Assembly (NCBI GenBank): GCA_964581605.1
Contig: CAZOPF010000035.1
Coordinates: 1 to 51,440, forward strand
From: CAADGU01 sp964581605
GTDB taxonomy: Bacteria > Chloroflexota > Anaerolineae > Promineifilales > Promineifilaceae
Direction: 5' to 3'
DNA length: 51,440 nucleotides
The notes beneath the pieces are model-generated. The model was given only the letters and a program-made list of their open reading frames with translations. It was not told the DNA's origin and ran no database searches. Numbering within the stretch: the first letter of the stretch is position 1; each line of letters opens with the position of its first letter. Below, piece by piece: positions 6,911 through 14,869 of the stretch. Made by a program: the position numbers and the translations under genes.

Positions 6911-8656
6911 CATTCTTGTGCCTTGCAGCCGGTAAATCTGCTCCAACGTCTGGCGGCCTTTCACGCGAATTGGCTCCAGCGCTTCGGCCTCCACCCAATC
7001 CTTCACCAGTTCATAGGTCGCGCTGCTGAGTAGCACTTCATCGCCGCCCGCGTTTTCCTGCACCCGCTTGGCCAGGTTCACGGCGTCGCCAATGGCCGAG
7101 TAATCTTTGCGCAGGCTGCTGCCCACATTGCCCACCACTGCTTCGCCGGTATGCACGCCCACACCAAAATGCAGGCGACGATCTTCGGGCATCTCCGCCA
7201 GGTAAGCACGCATATTTTCCTGAATCATTAATGCCGTGCGCACGGCGCGTTCGGCATGGCGGCGCTGCGGGTTCAAAGGGGTGTTGTACAAGGCCATTAC
7301 GGCATCACCCATAAACTTGTCGGTCAGCCCTTCAAAGTTGTCTATGGCACGGACGAAGATGGTGAAGTAGCCGTTCATAATCTGGATCAGCTTTTCCGGG
7401 TCTACGTGTTCGCTGAAGGTGCTATAACCGCGCACATCGGCAAAGAGGACGCTCATAATGCGGTGCTGCGGCCGTTGCGCCGCGTCCAGGTCCCGAATCT
7501 GGTCTACCAGGGCGGGCGGCAGATAGCGGCGCACGCTTTCCAGGTTCTTCTTTTCGGTGACGTCGTTCAGCACCATGGCCACACCCAGCGTTTCTTGTTC
7601 ATAATCGCGCAGTGGGGTGAGGGTCAGGTTCAGGGTGGTAATGCCGGGGCGGCGGCTGATCACCAGGTCAACCTCCGTGTTCTGCACGCCTCCTTTGTGG
7701 CGCACATCTTCTACCAGGGGTTCTATCGGCAGGTTCAATGTTTCCAGCGCCGCCTGGTAGGTCTGGTGCATGATGGCGTTTTGGGGATAACCCAAGATGC
7801 GTTCGGCGGCGCGGTTATAGAGGGCGATGCGTTCTTCTTCATCAATGGTGATGACGCCGCTGGTGATGGAGGCAAAGACGTTGTCCATCAGGTCGCGCAT
7901 TTCGGTGATTTCGGTCAGATGGTTACGGATTTGTTGAAAGAGGCGAGCGTTTTCAATGGCTACGGCCGCCTGGTTGGCAAAGGAGGCCAGCAAATCCCGG
8001 TCGGTATCACCAAAAACGCCGGCCTGCACCCGGTTGTCGGCAAAGATGACGCCGATGATCATTTCCTTGATTTTGAGCGGCACGCAGAGGATGGAGCGCA
8101 GGTTGTAGCTGATGATGCTTTCCTGGGCGGCGAAGCGGCTGTCTGACATGGCGTTCATGGTGACAATGGGTTCGCCGGATTCAGCCACGGCGCGCACAAT
8201 GCTGCGGCTGAAATCGAAGGAGGATTTTTCCAGCGTTTCCCGATCCATGTTGCGGTAAACGCGCACATCTAGCTCGCCCGTATCTTCGCTTTTCAACAAC
8301 AAAATAGAGCGTTCAGCCTTGGTCAGGTCAATGATGGCATCCATTACCACCACCAGAACCTGATCCAGATCGAGGGAGGAGTTGATCATTGCACCCACAT
8401 CTTGTAAGGCGCGTAGTTGTTCGCGTTCTTTTTCCTGGGCTTTGACGCGCCTCTCCAAATCTTCGACGGTGCGACGTAGCATAACGATCTGGCGGGTGAT
8501 TTCGTCACTGGAACGGGTGATAACCGGATGGGCCACATCAGGGCGGCTGGTAATGATGGTCTGGTGTTGCTGGTTTACCGTTGTGCCCAGGTTTTCAATG
8601 AGTTTGCGCAGATCATTGAGGTTGGTGTGTATTTGAGTTGTTGATGGGTCTTCCAC
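6908..8656 (-). CDS. GAF-PAS class III adenylate/guanylate cyclase
   Basis: This is a soluble signalling protein of 582 residues. An N-terminal coiled segment (about 60-105, EITRQIVMLRRTVEDLERRV) is followed by a GAF domain (about 105-245), a PAS domain (about 260-375) and a C-terminal class III cyclase domain (about 395-580). The cyclase has both metal Asp motifs (FADVRGYS and DKFMGDAVMALYN), the substrate Lys of adenylate cyclases in DKFMGDA, and the transition-state Asn/Arg region (SAIGDAVNLAKRV). It probably makes cAMP in response to a ligand or redox cue sensed by GAF or PAS. An extended -10 box lies about 90 nt upstream. Confidence 0.9.
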   Translation of the reverse strand: MEDPSTTQIHTNLNDLRKLIENLGTTVNQQHQTIITSRPDVAHPVITRSSDEITRQIVMLRRTVEDLERRVKAQEKEREQLRALQDVGAMINSSLDLDQVLVVVMDAIIDLTKAERSILLLKSEDTGELDVRVYRNMDRETLEKSSFDFSRSIVRAVAESGEPIVTMNAMSDSRFAAQESIISYNLRSILCVPLKIKEMIIGVIFADNRVQAGVFGDTDRDLLASFANQAAVAIENARLFQQIRNHLTEITEMRDLMDNVFASITSGVITIDEEERIALYNRAAERILGYPQNAIMHQTYQAALETLNLPIEPLVEDVRHKGGVQNTEVDLVISRRPGITTLNLTLTPLRDYEQETLGVAMVLNDVTEKKNLESVRRYLPPALVDQIRDLDAAQRPQHRIMSVLFADVRGYSTFSEHVDPEKLIQIMNGYFTIFVRAIDNFEGLTDKFMGDAVMALYNTPLNPQRRHAERAVRTALMIQENMRAYLAEMPEDRRLHFGVGVHTGEAVVGNVGSSLRKDYSAIGDAVNLAKRVQENAGGDEVLLSSATYELVKDWVEAEALEPIRVKGRQTLEQIYRLQGTRM

Positions 8657-8743
8657 CGGGTTTCTTCCTACGAGTTATGAATTATGAAGGATGAATTATG
8701 AAGTTACAGGAGGCCAGGCGCACTACAGTCTCCTGATGTGGTT

Positions 8744-8752
8744 ATTATAGCA
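8744..8752 (-). promoter_or_regulatory. Extended -10 promoter for the GAF-PAS cyclase
   Basis: The minus strand reads TGCTATAAT, a TG-extended perfect -10. The -35 is poor. The rest of 8657-8838 holds an ATGAATTATGAAG phrase repeat near 8680-8705 and no gene. Confidence 0.45.
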
Positions 8753-8838
8753 GTTTTAACGCTGTTGGTTACATTTTGGCTAAATGTGGGGAAGAGGGGG
8801 GGGTGTTTGTGTATTTTGGTGTTTGAGTGTTTGTGTGA

Positions 8839-8942
8839 ACACCAAAACACCAAAACACCAAAACACTAAAACACCAAAACACTAAAACACCAAAACACCA
8901 AAACACCAAAACACCAAAACACCAAAACACCAAAACACTAAA
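8839..8942. repeat. Tandem array of 13 octamers ACACCAAA/ACACTAAA
   Basis: Thirteen exact-length 8-bp units run without spacers; units 4, 6 and 13 are ACACTAAA and the rest ACACCAAA. An inverted start (TTTTGGTGTT at 8814-8823 against AACACCAAAA at 8838-8847) makes the left end a hairpin. The array runs into the 3' end of the transglutaminase gene, whose TAG stop lies in unit 13. Confidence 0.9.
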
Positions 8943-11235
8943 ACACTCGTTTTTTCCGTTTGCTTTTTTGCTGCCAGCGGTGGAGGCGGGTGGCAATGCT
9001 CTTTTTGAGGAGCAACGGCCGTAACTCTTGCCAATAGGGCAGCGGATCAAACCCTTCTTCGTAGGTGCGCATTCGGCTGAACTGTTTGAGCACAAACTGG
9101 CGGGTGAGGGTGCGGATGGCATCTTTACCTTCGGGCACGGCCGTTGCCAACATATCGGCGCGTTCATAAGGTGTATGTTCGGGGCGCTGCGGCACCCCCA
9201 GCCAACGCGCCCAACTACCCAGCCGCTTGTAGCTACGATCCACATCCATCTCCACCCGCCGATTCATCGTATTGGCTGCCCATGATAACCCCACAGCGGC
9301 CGACACAACGAGCACCGCCCCCAATGCCTGCCACACCGGGAACGATTGAGTCAGCGAACCAGCCGCCTGAGCGCTTTTGTCCTCACCGGCAATCAAATCC
9401 TCCGGGTTTTCAGGCTCCAACAAATCTTCTGGAGGGATGCTGGCATTTTGACGCGCATCATTAAAGGCAAACGCACCCAGCGGATCCCCCCCGTCGCTAC
9501 TTGTTTGTTCAGGGCGGGTAATCACTGGAATAGAAGCTGTTGGCTCAAACTGAATCCAGCCATAAGAGGGGAAGTACACTTCTACCCAGGTGTGGGCGTT
9601 ACTGGCACGCACCCGGTAAACATGCGATTCTTCATCATAAGTGCCCTGCGCATACCCACTCACCACTCGCGTTGGTACACCTTGCGCACGCAACATCACG
9701 GCCATGGCCGAAGCATAATAGTTGCAATACCCCTCCTGGCTGACAAACAATGTGTAATGAACTGGATCAATGTCGTCCGGCGGCGCTTCAATTTGATCGT
9801 TATAGGTGATGTTTTCGCGCAGGTAACTTTGGACAGCAATGGCTTTATCATACGGGTTGTCGTATGGAGCGGTTAACTCTTCAGCCAAAGTCAGAGTCTC
9901 CGGCGTAATGCTGTCCGGCAGTTGCATATAGGTGTCATGGACCCAGGTTGGGTAAGCGGTAGAGGCCTCACGCAAGCTGGTAGCGTCCGCATAAGATAAA
10001 CGCGACACGACCTGATAATGATCTCCTTGCTGTAGGATATATTTGGCACGCACGGCGCTCACCAGTTTGTCGCCATTGGCATCCTCGCGGGCGCTTACCA
10101 GTAAAGCGCGGTCGGTACTAACGATTTCCGGCGCCCCATAGATGAAGCTAGAACTGGGGAAATAGGAATAGACGGTCTGGGTGATTGTCTCACGGGCACG
10201 GGTAAACGGGATGTCTAGTGGGCCTTCATCAGTAAAGTGCTCATATACCAAATCATTGGCCTTGTGCCAGGTTTCGTCTTCGTAGGTGTCATAGACAATG
10301 GCCTGCCAGTAGACATAAGGTAATTCTTGCGGTACCACAATGTCCATGACAGGGGTATTGCCGACTGTGCGCGGCCCGCCTAAAACCAATGAGTCCTGGT
10401 AGGGATCGGCCGTATTGACACCATAGGTACGCAGGGCGGAGAACATGCGCGTCCAGTTGTCTTGAAATTCGCGCCAGGGGCCCCGTGTGCCCCCCAACGC
10501 ATCACTGACGGCCGCATTCGCAGACAGAGGCGGCAACCCCCAGGCCAGAATGAGGGCAATGGCGGCGGCAATCAGCCCGGCGCGGGCAAAGGCGAACCAG
10601 ATGGAGTTTTCATAGCGCACGGCGCTGGAACGCCAACCTCTTTCCTGCTCCACCAGGTAGGTACGGGCTACAAACAGGGCGGCTAACAGGGCATACACAC
10701 CCAGGTAGTAGGGCAACGGCCGTGGCCCGGCATAATAATAAACCACACTCAACAACACCAGTCCCATGGGGATGATGGCTCGCCACACATGCGGGAAGCG
10801 GAAGGTGTACCAGGCGGCCGTGTAACCGAGCAGCCAGAAGATGACGGCCGTTTGAAAGACAAAAATCAGCCCATCCCGGCTGGTGCCACCATCCACCAGC
10901 TTGCCAAACCAGGCAAACTGCCGGGCAATCATGCCATCGTCTGGGTGAATAATGCGTTCCCGCCAGGCCATACCCACAAAACTATCTGTCGTTCCCACAA
11001 AATAGAAGATGATGAACGTGCCATATAGAAAGGCAAATAGATGAGCTGTATTGGGCGAAAAACGACTTTTGGCTAATAGAATACCGGCAAAAATGGCGGC
11101 TGTACCTACCAAAGGAATAATATGCAGGCCACTAATCAAATCGGCCTGCTGAATGGCCAGAGCGGTGATAAACATCATGGCCCACAACAAAAAGAGTGTA
11201 GACCATCCTTCTTCCAGTCTGGGGCGTGTGTGCAT
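8938..11235 (-). CDS. Membrane transglutaminase-like protein (TgpA type)
   Basis: The 765-residue membrane protein has several N-terminal transmembrane helices (first FLLWAMMFITALAIQ), an external transglutaminase core, a further transmembrane segment (ALGAVLVVSAAVGLSW) and a cytoplasmic C-terminal DUF4129-like region. The papain-like core shows the Cys in SQEGYCNYYASAMAVM and the His in ASNAHTWVEVYFPSYGWI, followed by FEPTAS. This plan matches TgpA/DUF3488 proteins, whose substrates are mostly unknown. The frame is open to 11322, but ATG 11235 has GAGG 7 nt upstream and gives the usual N terminus. The C terminus (KRKKRVF) and the stop are encoded by the edge of the ACACCAAA array. Confidence 0.87.
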   Translation of the reverse strand: MHTRPRLEEGWSTLFLLWAMMFITALAIQQADLISGLHIIPLVGTAAIFAGILLAKSRFSPNTAHLFAFLYGTFIIFYFVGTTDSFVGMAWRERIIHPDDGMIARQFAWFGKLVDGGTSRDGLIFVFQTAVIFWLLGYTAAWYTFRFPHVWRAIIPMGLVLLSVVYYYAGPRPLPYYLGVYALLAALFVARTYLVEQERGWRSSAVRYENSIWFAFARAGLIAAAIALILAWGLPPLSANAAVSDALGGTRGPWREFQDNWTRMFSALRTYGVNTADPYQDSLVLGGPRTVGNTPVMDIVVPQELPYVYWQAIVYDTYEDETWHKANDLVYEHFTDEGPLDIPFTRARETITQTVYSYFPSSSFIYGAPEIVSTDRALLVSAREDANGDKLVSAVRAKYILQQGDHYQVVSRLSYADATSLREASTAYPTWVHDTYMQLPDSITPETLTLAEELTAPYDNPYDKAIAVQSYLRENITYNDQIEAPPDDIDPVHYTLFVSQEGYCNYYASAMAVMLRAQGVPTRVVSGYAQGTYDEESHVYRVRASNAHTWVEVYFPSYGWIQFEPTASIPVITRPEQTSSDGGDPLGAFAFNDARQNASIPPEDLLEPENPEDLIAGEDKSAQAAGSLTQSFPVWQALGAVLVVSAAVGLSWAANTMNRRVEMDVDRSYKRLGSWARWLGVPQRPEHTPYERADMLATAVPEGKDAIRTLTRQFVLKQFSRMRTYEEGFDPLPYWQELRPLLLKKSIATRLHRWQQKSKRKKRVF

Positions 11236-11356
11236 CAAGTACCTCGTCTTTTTAACGCAAAGGGGCAAAGAAGAAAAAGACCAAAAATAGCTGGGTTTTT
11301 CTCCTTCGCGCACCTCTACCATAGAGAATTCACTTTATTTTACGCACCATGAATGG

Positions 11357-11385
11357 ATTATAATGACGGCCGTACCCCCTAACCA
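11357..11385 (-). promoter_or_regulatory. Candidate promoter of the transglutaminase gene
   Basis: On the minus strand TGGTTA (11380-11385) and TATAAT (11357-11362) are 17 bp apart. The spacer contains an ACGGCCGT octamer. It lies about 120 nt before the ATG at 11235. Confidence 0.4.
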
Positions 11386-11442
11386 CCAACCACCCCCACG
11401 TTTTATATGCACTTAATCTACTGATGCATGCTGTATGACCCG

Positions 11443-12051
11443 TCATGTCTCACGCATCACATTCTTTCGGGGCGTCTGCCGCTCCATCCCCTGCCCCTGC
11501 CACTGCCGCCATAGCCAGACCGCCACCAGCAGCCCGCCCAATGCCAGAGGCGCAGCAATGAAGAGCGGGTTGGTGGCCGGCTGTACCACCGCCACAAATG
11601 TCAACTCTTCCGTCACCCCCTGGCAGGTCATCGTCACCATAAACTGATACTGCCCGGCTGGCTGCGCCGCTAAATCCGCTTCATAAAACAGCCGGTTCAC
11701 CGATTGCTCTGTCGTCGCCGGAGCCGCTGCTACCTGTTTGCCTGTGGCTGTATCCGTTATTTCCACCAGCACCGTACCATCCAAAACCGGCGCACCGCCA
11801 GCCACTTCCGCCAACCCCACCGTCACATGCAATGTCTTGTTGGCGCGGGGGGGCGAGGGGGCTAACCAGACCGAGGCCAGACAATCACCCACCGGCGCAT
11901 TGGCAATTTGCAGCACCCCCCCGCCATGTGCCCATACCGGGCTAACTGGCGAAAAAAACAGAACCAGTAGAATGAGGACGCAAACAAATGCGGGCAAACG
12001 CGGATGTATAAACCCCTTCGCACCCCTTAGTGTTCTCCGCGCATCATTCAT
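11443..12051 (-). CDS. Exported membrane-anchored protein at the end of the oxidase operon
   Basis: The product has 202 residues from ATG 12051. It has an N-terminal signal or anchor (FVCVLILLVLFFSPVSPVWA), an external beta-rich domain of about 110 residues starting AHGGGVLQIAN, and a C-terminal transmembrane helix (PLFIAAPLALGGLLVAVWLW). The external domain resembles small Ig-like or YtkA-like folds by pattern only. Its ATG overlaps the end of the SURF1 gene (stop at 12044) by 8 nt, which indicates translational coupling. A role in oxidase maturation or copper delivery is plausible from context. I do not recognise a named family. The frame also runs upstream to 12153, but that part lies inside the SURF1 gene. 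Confidence 0.7.
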   Translation of the reverse strand: MNDARRTLRGAKGFIHPRLPAFVCVLILLVLFFSPVSPVWAHGGGVLQIANAPVGDCLASVWLAPSPPRANKTLHVTVGLAEVAGGAPVLDGTVLVEITDTATGKQVAAAPATTEQSVNRLFYEADLAAQPAGQYQFMVTMTCQGVTEELTFVAVVQPATNPLFIAAPLALGGLLVAVWLWRQWQGQGMERQTPRKNVMRET

Positions 12052-12832
12052 TGGCACTCTGCGGCACGGCCGTTTGCTTTTGTAAACTTCGCCGCACAAA
12101 AATGAGATACCCCCCACCCAAGATAAACGTGAACAATATCCATTGCAGGGCATAACTCAAATGCGGCCCTTCGGAAAGATCAACTTCCGGCAGTTCACGC
12201 AGTGGGGGGGCCGTATTTCCTGCCGGCGGCGGGGCCTGGATGACGTAAAAAGGCAATAATTGATATGGCATCTGCTCTTGCAAGCGGGAGACATCTATGC
12301 GGTACACGGCCGTTTGCGGCCCCTCCGCCTCCAATTCAGGATTGCCATACCGGGACAATGGTTGGGACAAGGCCACCACCCCAGTCAGGCGCACCGGCCC
12401 GGTTTCATCGTAAATCGCCAGATTGCCATTATCCACATCAGTTTGTGGCGCCCAACCACGATCCACTAGCACGGCCCGAAGCGGCTTCTGGCTCGCCGTA
12501 TCCAACCCATCAAGCACAAACGGCGTAATCAGATGCACACCGGCCCGCCCCTGCCAGCTTTGCACCAGCAGCGTCACCTGATGCTCGTGGTCAAATTCCC
12601 CCTCGGCCGCCACCTGACGATCCTTCCATTCGGCGACATCTGTCGGTAGGGGTTCCGTTAAAGTGAGGGGGGAAGAGTTGAGCACGGCCGTTAACGCCGC
12701 ATTAGCCACCCGCCGCTCTTCCAATCGGTCAAACTGCCACACACTCAAGCGCAGCATCAACGCCATCCCTAACAGCACAACCAGCGTGGCCACAATCCAT
12801 CTGCGGCTAAAAATAGCTTTGAGTAATTGCAT
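12044..12832 (-). CDS. SURF1-family cytochrome oxidase assembly protein
   Basis: SURF1 proteins help insert or hold haem a in subunit I of haem-copper oxidases. The 262-residue product has the family plan: an N-terminal transmembrane helix (IVATLVVLLGMALML), then RLSVWQFDRLEERR directly after it, a large outer domain with VLVDRGWAP, and a second helix near the C terminus preceded by LSYALQWILF. It is encoded between ctaG and a small exported-protein gene with which it overlaps. No Shine-Dalgarno is evident, so coupling to upstream translation is likely. Confidence 0.9.
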   Translation of the reverse strand: MQLLKAIFSRRWIVATLVVLLGMALMLRLSVWQFDRLEERRVANAALTAVLNSSPLTLTEPLPTDVAEWKDRQVAAEGEFDHEHQVTLLVQSWQGRAGVHLITPFVLDGLDTASQKPLRAVLVDRGWAPQTDVDNGNLAIYDETGPVRLTGVVALSQPLSRYGNPELEAEGPQTAVYRIDVSRLQEQMPYQLLPFYVIQAPPPAGNTAPPLRELPEVDLSEGPHLSYALQWILFTFILGGGYLIFVRRSLQKQTAVPQSANE

Positions 12833-12907
12833 AGGAAAATAAGATTGGAGACTGGAGAGTAGAGATTGGGCAATTGGTCACTGGTCATTAGTCACCACAT
12901 CATCCCC

Positions 12908-13849
12908 TCACCCCCTCACCTCATCTCGTCCTCTCCCCCACGTAGACACCGGCATAGCCGGTTTTTGCTCTTCCTTATCTAAAATCCGGTAGATGAGAAA
13001 AAGCGCGGCCACAATGTGCATCATGCTGCCCGGCACCCACATGATAAACCCGCTAATCTGCTGGTCGGCCAACGCATCAATGCCCCAGATACGCGGCACA
13101 TTCAGATAATGGCTATAAATCACCCCCGTCGCCAACGCCAGCACCAGACCCAGGAACATGTTAGGAGGAATAGCCGCTACCGTCAGCGCCGTGCGCCCTA
13201 CCAGGCTAAACTGTTTGTGAATGCGCGGCCCCGCCCCGGTAATGTGCCAATAGAGCAGCATGCTTGCCAGAAAGAAGGAAATATGCTCCAGATCATGCAC
13301 CCATTCCACCTCCAGCGCCAGGTTATACAGGGCGGGGTCATGCCAGCCAATCAACACAATGACCCAGATCAACCAGACCATGCCCGGATTTGTCGCCGTG
13401 CGCAGCCCCCGGCGAAAGCGGGAATCGCGGTGCAGCCCTTTGCCCAACACGCCACCCACGCCCAACCGCCAGCGGTCCGGCAGCCCCCACAATATGAAGG
13501 GCAACGGGCTGGCAATAAGCAGCAGCGGCGGGGCCAGCATCATTAAAAACAAGTGCTGGATCATGTGCATCAGAAACAACTGTTGGGCCAACACGTCAAT
13601 GGGGGAGAGCAGGGCCAGCGCAATAAAGAGCAGGCCGGTAAAGTAGGAGATGGGTCGCCACACGGCCGTGAGCCGCCAGGGATTACGCCGATAACCACCA
13701 TATCGCTGGCTGCCCCCCGCGCCACGCGCCGACCGCCGCCGCAGCCGCCGCCACCCCCGTAGATAAAAAATCCCGGCCAGCGCCAGGACTAAAATAACTT
13801 CTATCCGCCAATCCCACGAACGCAGGACGGCTTGAGTTACTGGATCCAT
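12908..13849 (-). CDS. ctaG: Cytochrome c oxidase assembly factor CtaG (caa3 type)
   Basis: This is a polytopic membrane protein of 313 residues in the caa3_CtaG family, needed to form the CuB site of caa3 oxidases. It shows the family's His-rich helix (QLFLMHMIQHLFLMMLAPP), a further helix with HDPALYNLALE, and the C-terminal pattern ending in GSMMHIVAALFLIYR. An Arg/Gly-rich loop (RRLRRRSARGAGG) follows the first helix. It lies between ctaE and SURF1 in the oxidase operon. The following spacer (12833-12907, on the SURF1 side) holds only a tandem GGAGA/GGTCA phrase repeat. Confidence 0.9.
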   Translation of the reverse strand: MDPVTQAVLRSWDWRIEVILVLALAGIFYLRGWRRLRRRSARGAGGSQRYGGYRRNPWRLTAVWRPISYFTGLLFIALALLSPIDVLAQQLFLMHMIQHLFLMMLAPPLLLIASPLPFILWGLPDRWRLGVGGVLGKGLHRDSRFRRGLRTATNPGMVWLIWVIVLIGWHDPALYNLALEVEWVHDLEHISFFLASMLLYWHITGAGPRIHKQFSLVGRTALTVAAIPPNMFLGLVLALATGVIYSHYLNVPRIWGIDALADQQISGFIMWVPGSMMHIVAALFLIYRILDKEEQKPAMPVSTWGRGRDEVRG

Positions 13850-13919
13850 TGGAGATGTAATTGAGTAATTGAGTAATTGGATAATTGTGTAATTACCCGG
13901 TTACCCAGTTACCCCTTAT

Positions 13920-14582
13920 CTAATGCACGGCCGTACCAATCAAATACAGCGCCGGGTAGAAAAACACCCACACCACATCCACATAGTGCCAATACAGGGC
14001 ACATCCTTCCACGCCCCAATGACGCTCCGGCGAATAATCCCCTTTGCGCCCACGATTCCAGACAAACAACAGCAAGATAACACCAGTAATCACATGCAGC
14101 GCGTGCATCCCCGTCATCGCATAAAACACACCAGCATACACACCATCCTCCACCCCCAGGTGGCCGAACAACTCAATACCGGCAATGCTACCTTCCAGGC
14201 TAAATATATTCCACTCCATCACCACCACCGCCACAAAAAAAACCAGGCCCAACAACGCAGCCATCATATACGAATTCAAAAAGCGGCTGCGGTCGCCATG
14301 TTCCATCGCCGTCTCACCCCGGAACACAAAAAAGCTGCTCACCAACAACACCGTTGTGGCTATCAGGCCCAATTCCTGGCTCAATTCCGGCCTGGTATTC
14401 CCCCACAGATAAAACCGGGCCGCAAACAAAGCCCCAAACAAGAAAATTTCGGAGATAAAAAACAGCCACAGACCCATGCGGTTACTTCTTAGCTGCACCG
14501 CATAAGGCGGTACATGGCTGTGCGCCTCATGGTGGGTATCATGTGCCTGTTCGGCTGCGTGTTCGGCCGTTGTTGCGCTCAT
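13920..14582 (-). CDS. ctaE: Cytochrome c oxidase subunit III
   Basis: This is an integral membrane subunit of the haem-copper oxidase, 220 residues with five predicted helices. Family motifs are FFISEIFLFGALFAARFY, GMHALHVITGVILL, and a C-terminal helix with WHYVDVVWVFFYPALYL (conserved His and Asp/Val pattern). The N-terminal tail is His-rich (EQAHDTHHEAHSH), which may bind metal. Its ATG overlaps the stop of the subunit IV gene (ATGA). The next spacer (13850-13919) carries a TAATTGAG phrase repeat. Confidence 0.95.
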   Translation of the reverse strand: MSATTAEHAAEQAHDTHHEAHSHVPPYAVQLRSNRMGLWLFFISEIFLFGALFAARFYLWGNTRPELSQELGLIATTVLLVSSFFVFRGETAMEHGDRSRFLNSYMMAALLGLVFFVAVVVMEWNIFSLEGSIAGIELFGHLGVEDGVYAGVFYAMTGMHALHVITGVILLLFVWNRGRKGDYSPERHWGVEGCALYWHYVDVVWVFFYPALYLIGTAVH

Positions 14583-14791
14583 CAGTGACTATCCTCCCGC
14601 CACAGGCGATAAACGTGCATAAAATAATACACAATCAAAGCGGATTTTAATAACATGGTGATAAATAAACCTACCGTCGAATTCAAATAAATGCTGACGG
14701 CATATTCAATCAACGTCAACACCATCAGGCCAATAAATACCCACATGCCTAAACGTTGCGCCGCCTTTTGCCAATTCTCTTTCTTTTCCAC
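14582..14791 (-). CDS. Cytochrome c oxidase subunit IV (small prokaryotic type)
   Basis: The product has 69 residues from GTG 14791, with two to three hydrophobic helices (LGMWVFIGLMVLTLIEYAVS; VGLFITMLLKSALIVYYFMHVYRLW). This is the usual form of the bacterial COX4 subunit. The C-terminal FMHVYRLW pattern is typical. A longer frame begins at GTG 14836, but its extra residues are encoded by an intergenic phrase hairpin, while GGAG lies 6 nt before GTG 14791. The stop overlaps the ctaE start. Confidence 0.8.
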   Translation of the reverse strand: MEKKENWQKAAQRLGMWVFIGLMVLTLIEYAVSIYLNSTVGLFITMLLKSALIVYYFMHVYRLWREDSH

Positions 14792-14799
14792 AGTTGTCT

Positions 14800-14862
14800 C
14801 CGTAATCCGCAAACCGTAATCCCTGAACCGTAACACTTCGGGTTACGATTCACGGATTACGG
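14800..14862. repeat. Phrase hairpin (CCGTAATCC family)
   Basis: CCGTAATCCG (14800-14809) pairs perfectly with CGGATTACGG (14853-14862). Inside, CGTAAC (14829-14834) pairs with GTTACG (14842-14847). It fills the spacer between ctaD and the subunit IV gene. Confidence 0.75.
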
Positions 14863-14869
14863 ACTACGA

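Noticed and set aside
7256..8146. 296-codon plus-strand frame
   Set aside because: It is antisense to the GAF-PAS cyclase, with no domain of its own.
8839..8942. CRISPR-like regular repeats
   Set aside because: Units are 8 bp and directly adjacent with no spacers, so it is a simple tandem repeat.
8769..9245. 158-codon minus-strand frame with repeated FWCFGVLV
   Set aside because: The C-terminal repeat is the translated ACACCAAA array, and the rest lies in another frame of the transglutaminase gene.
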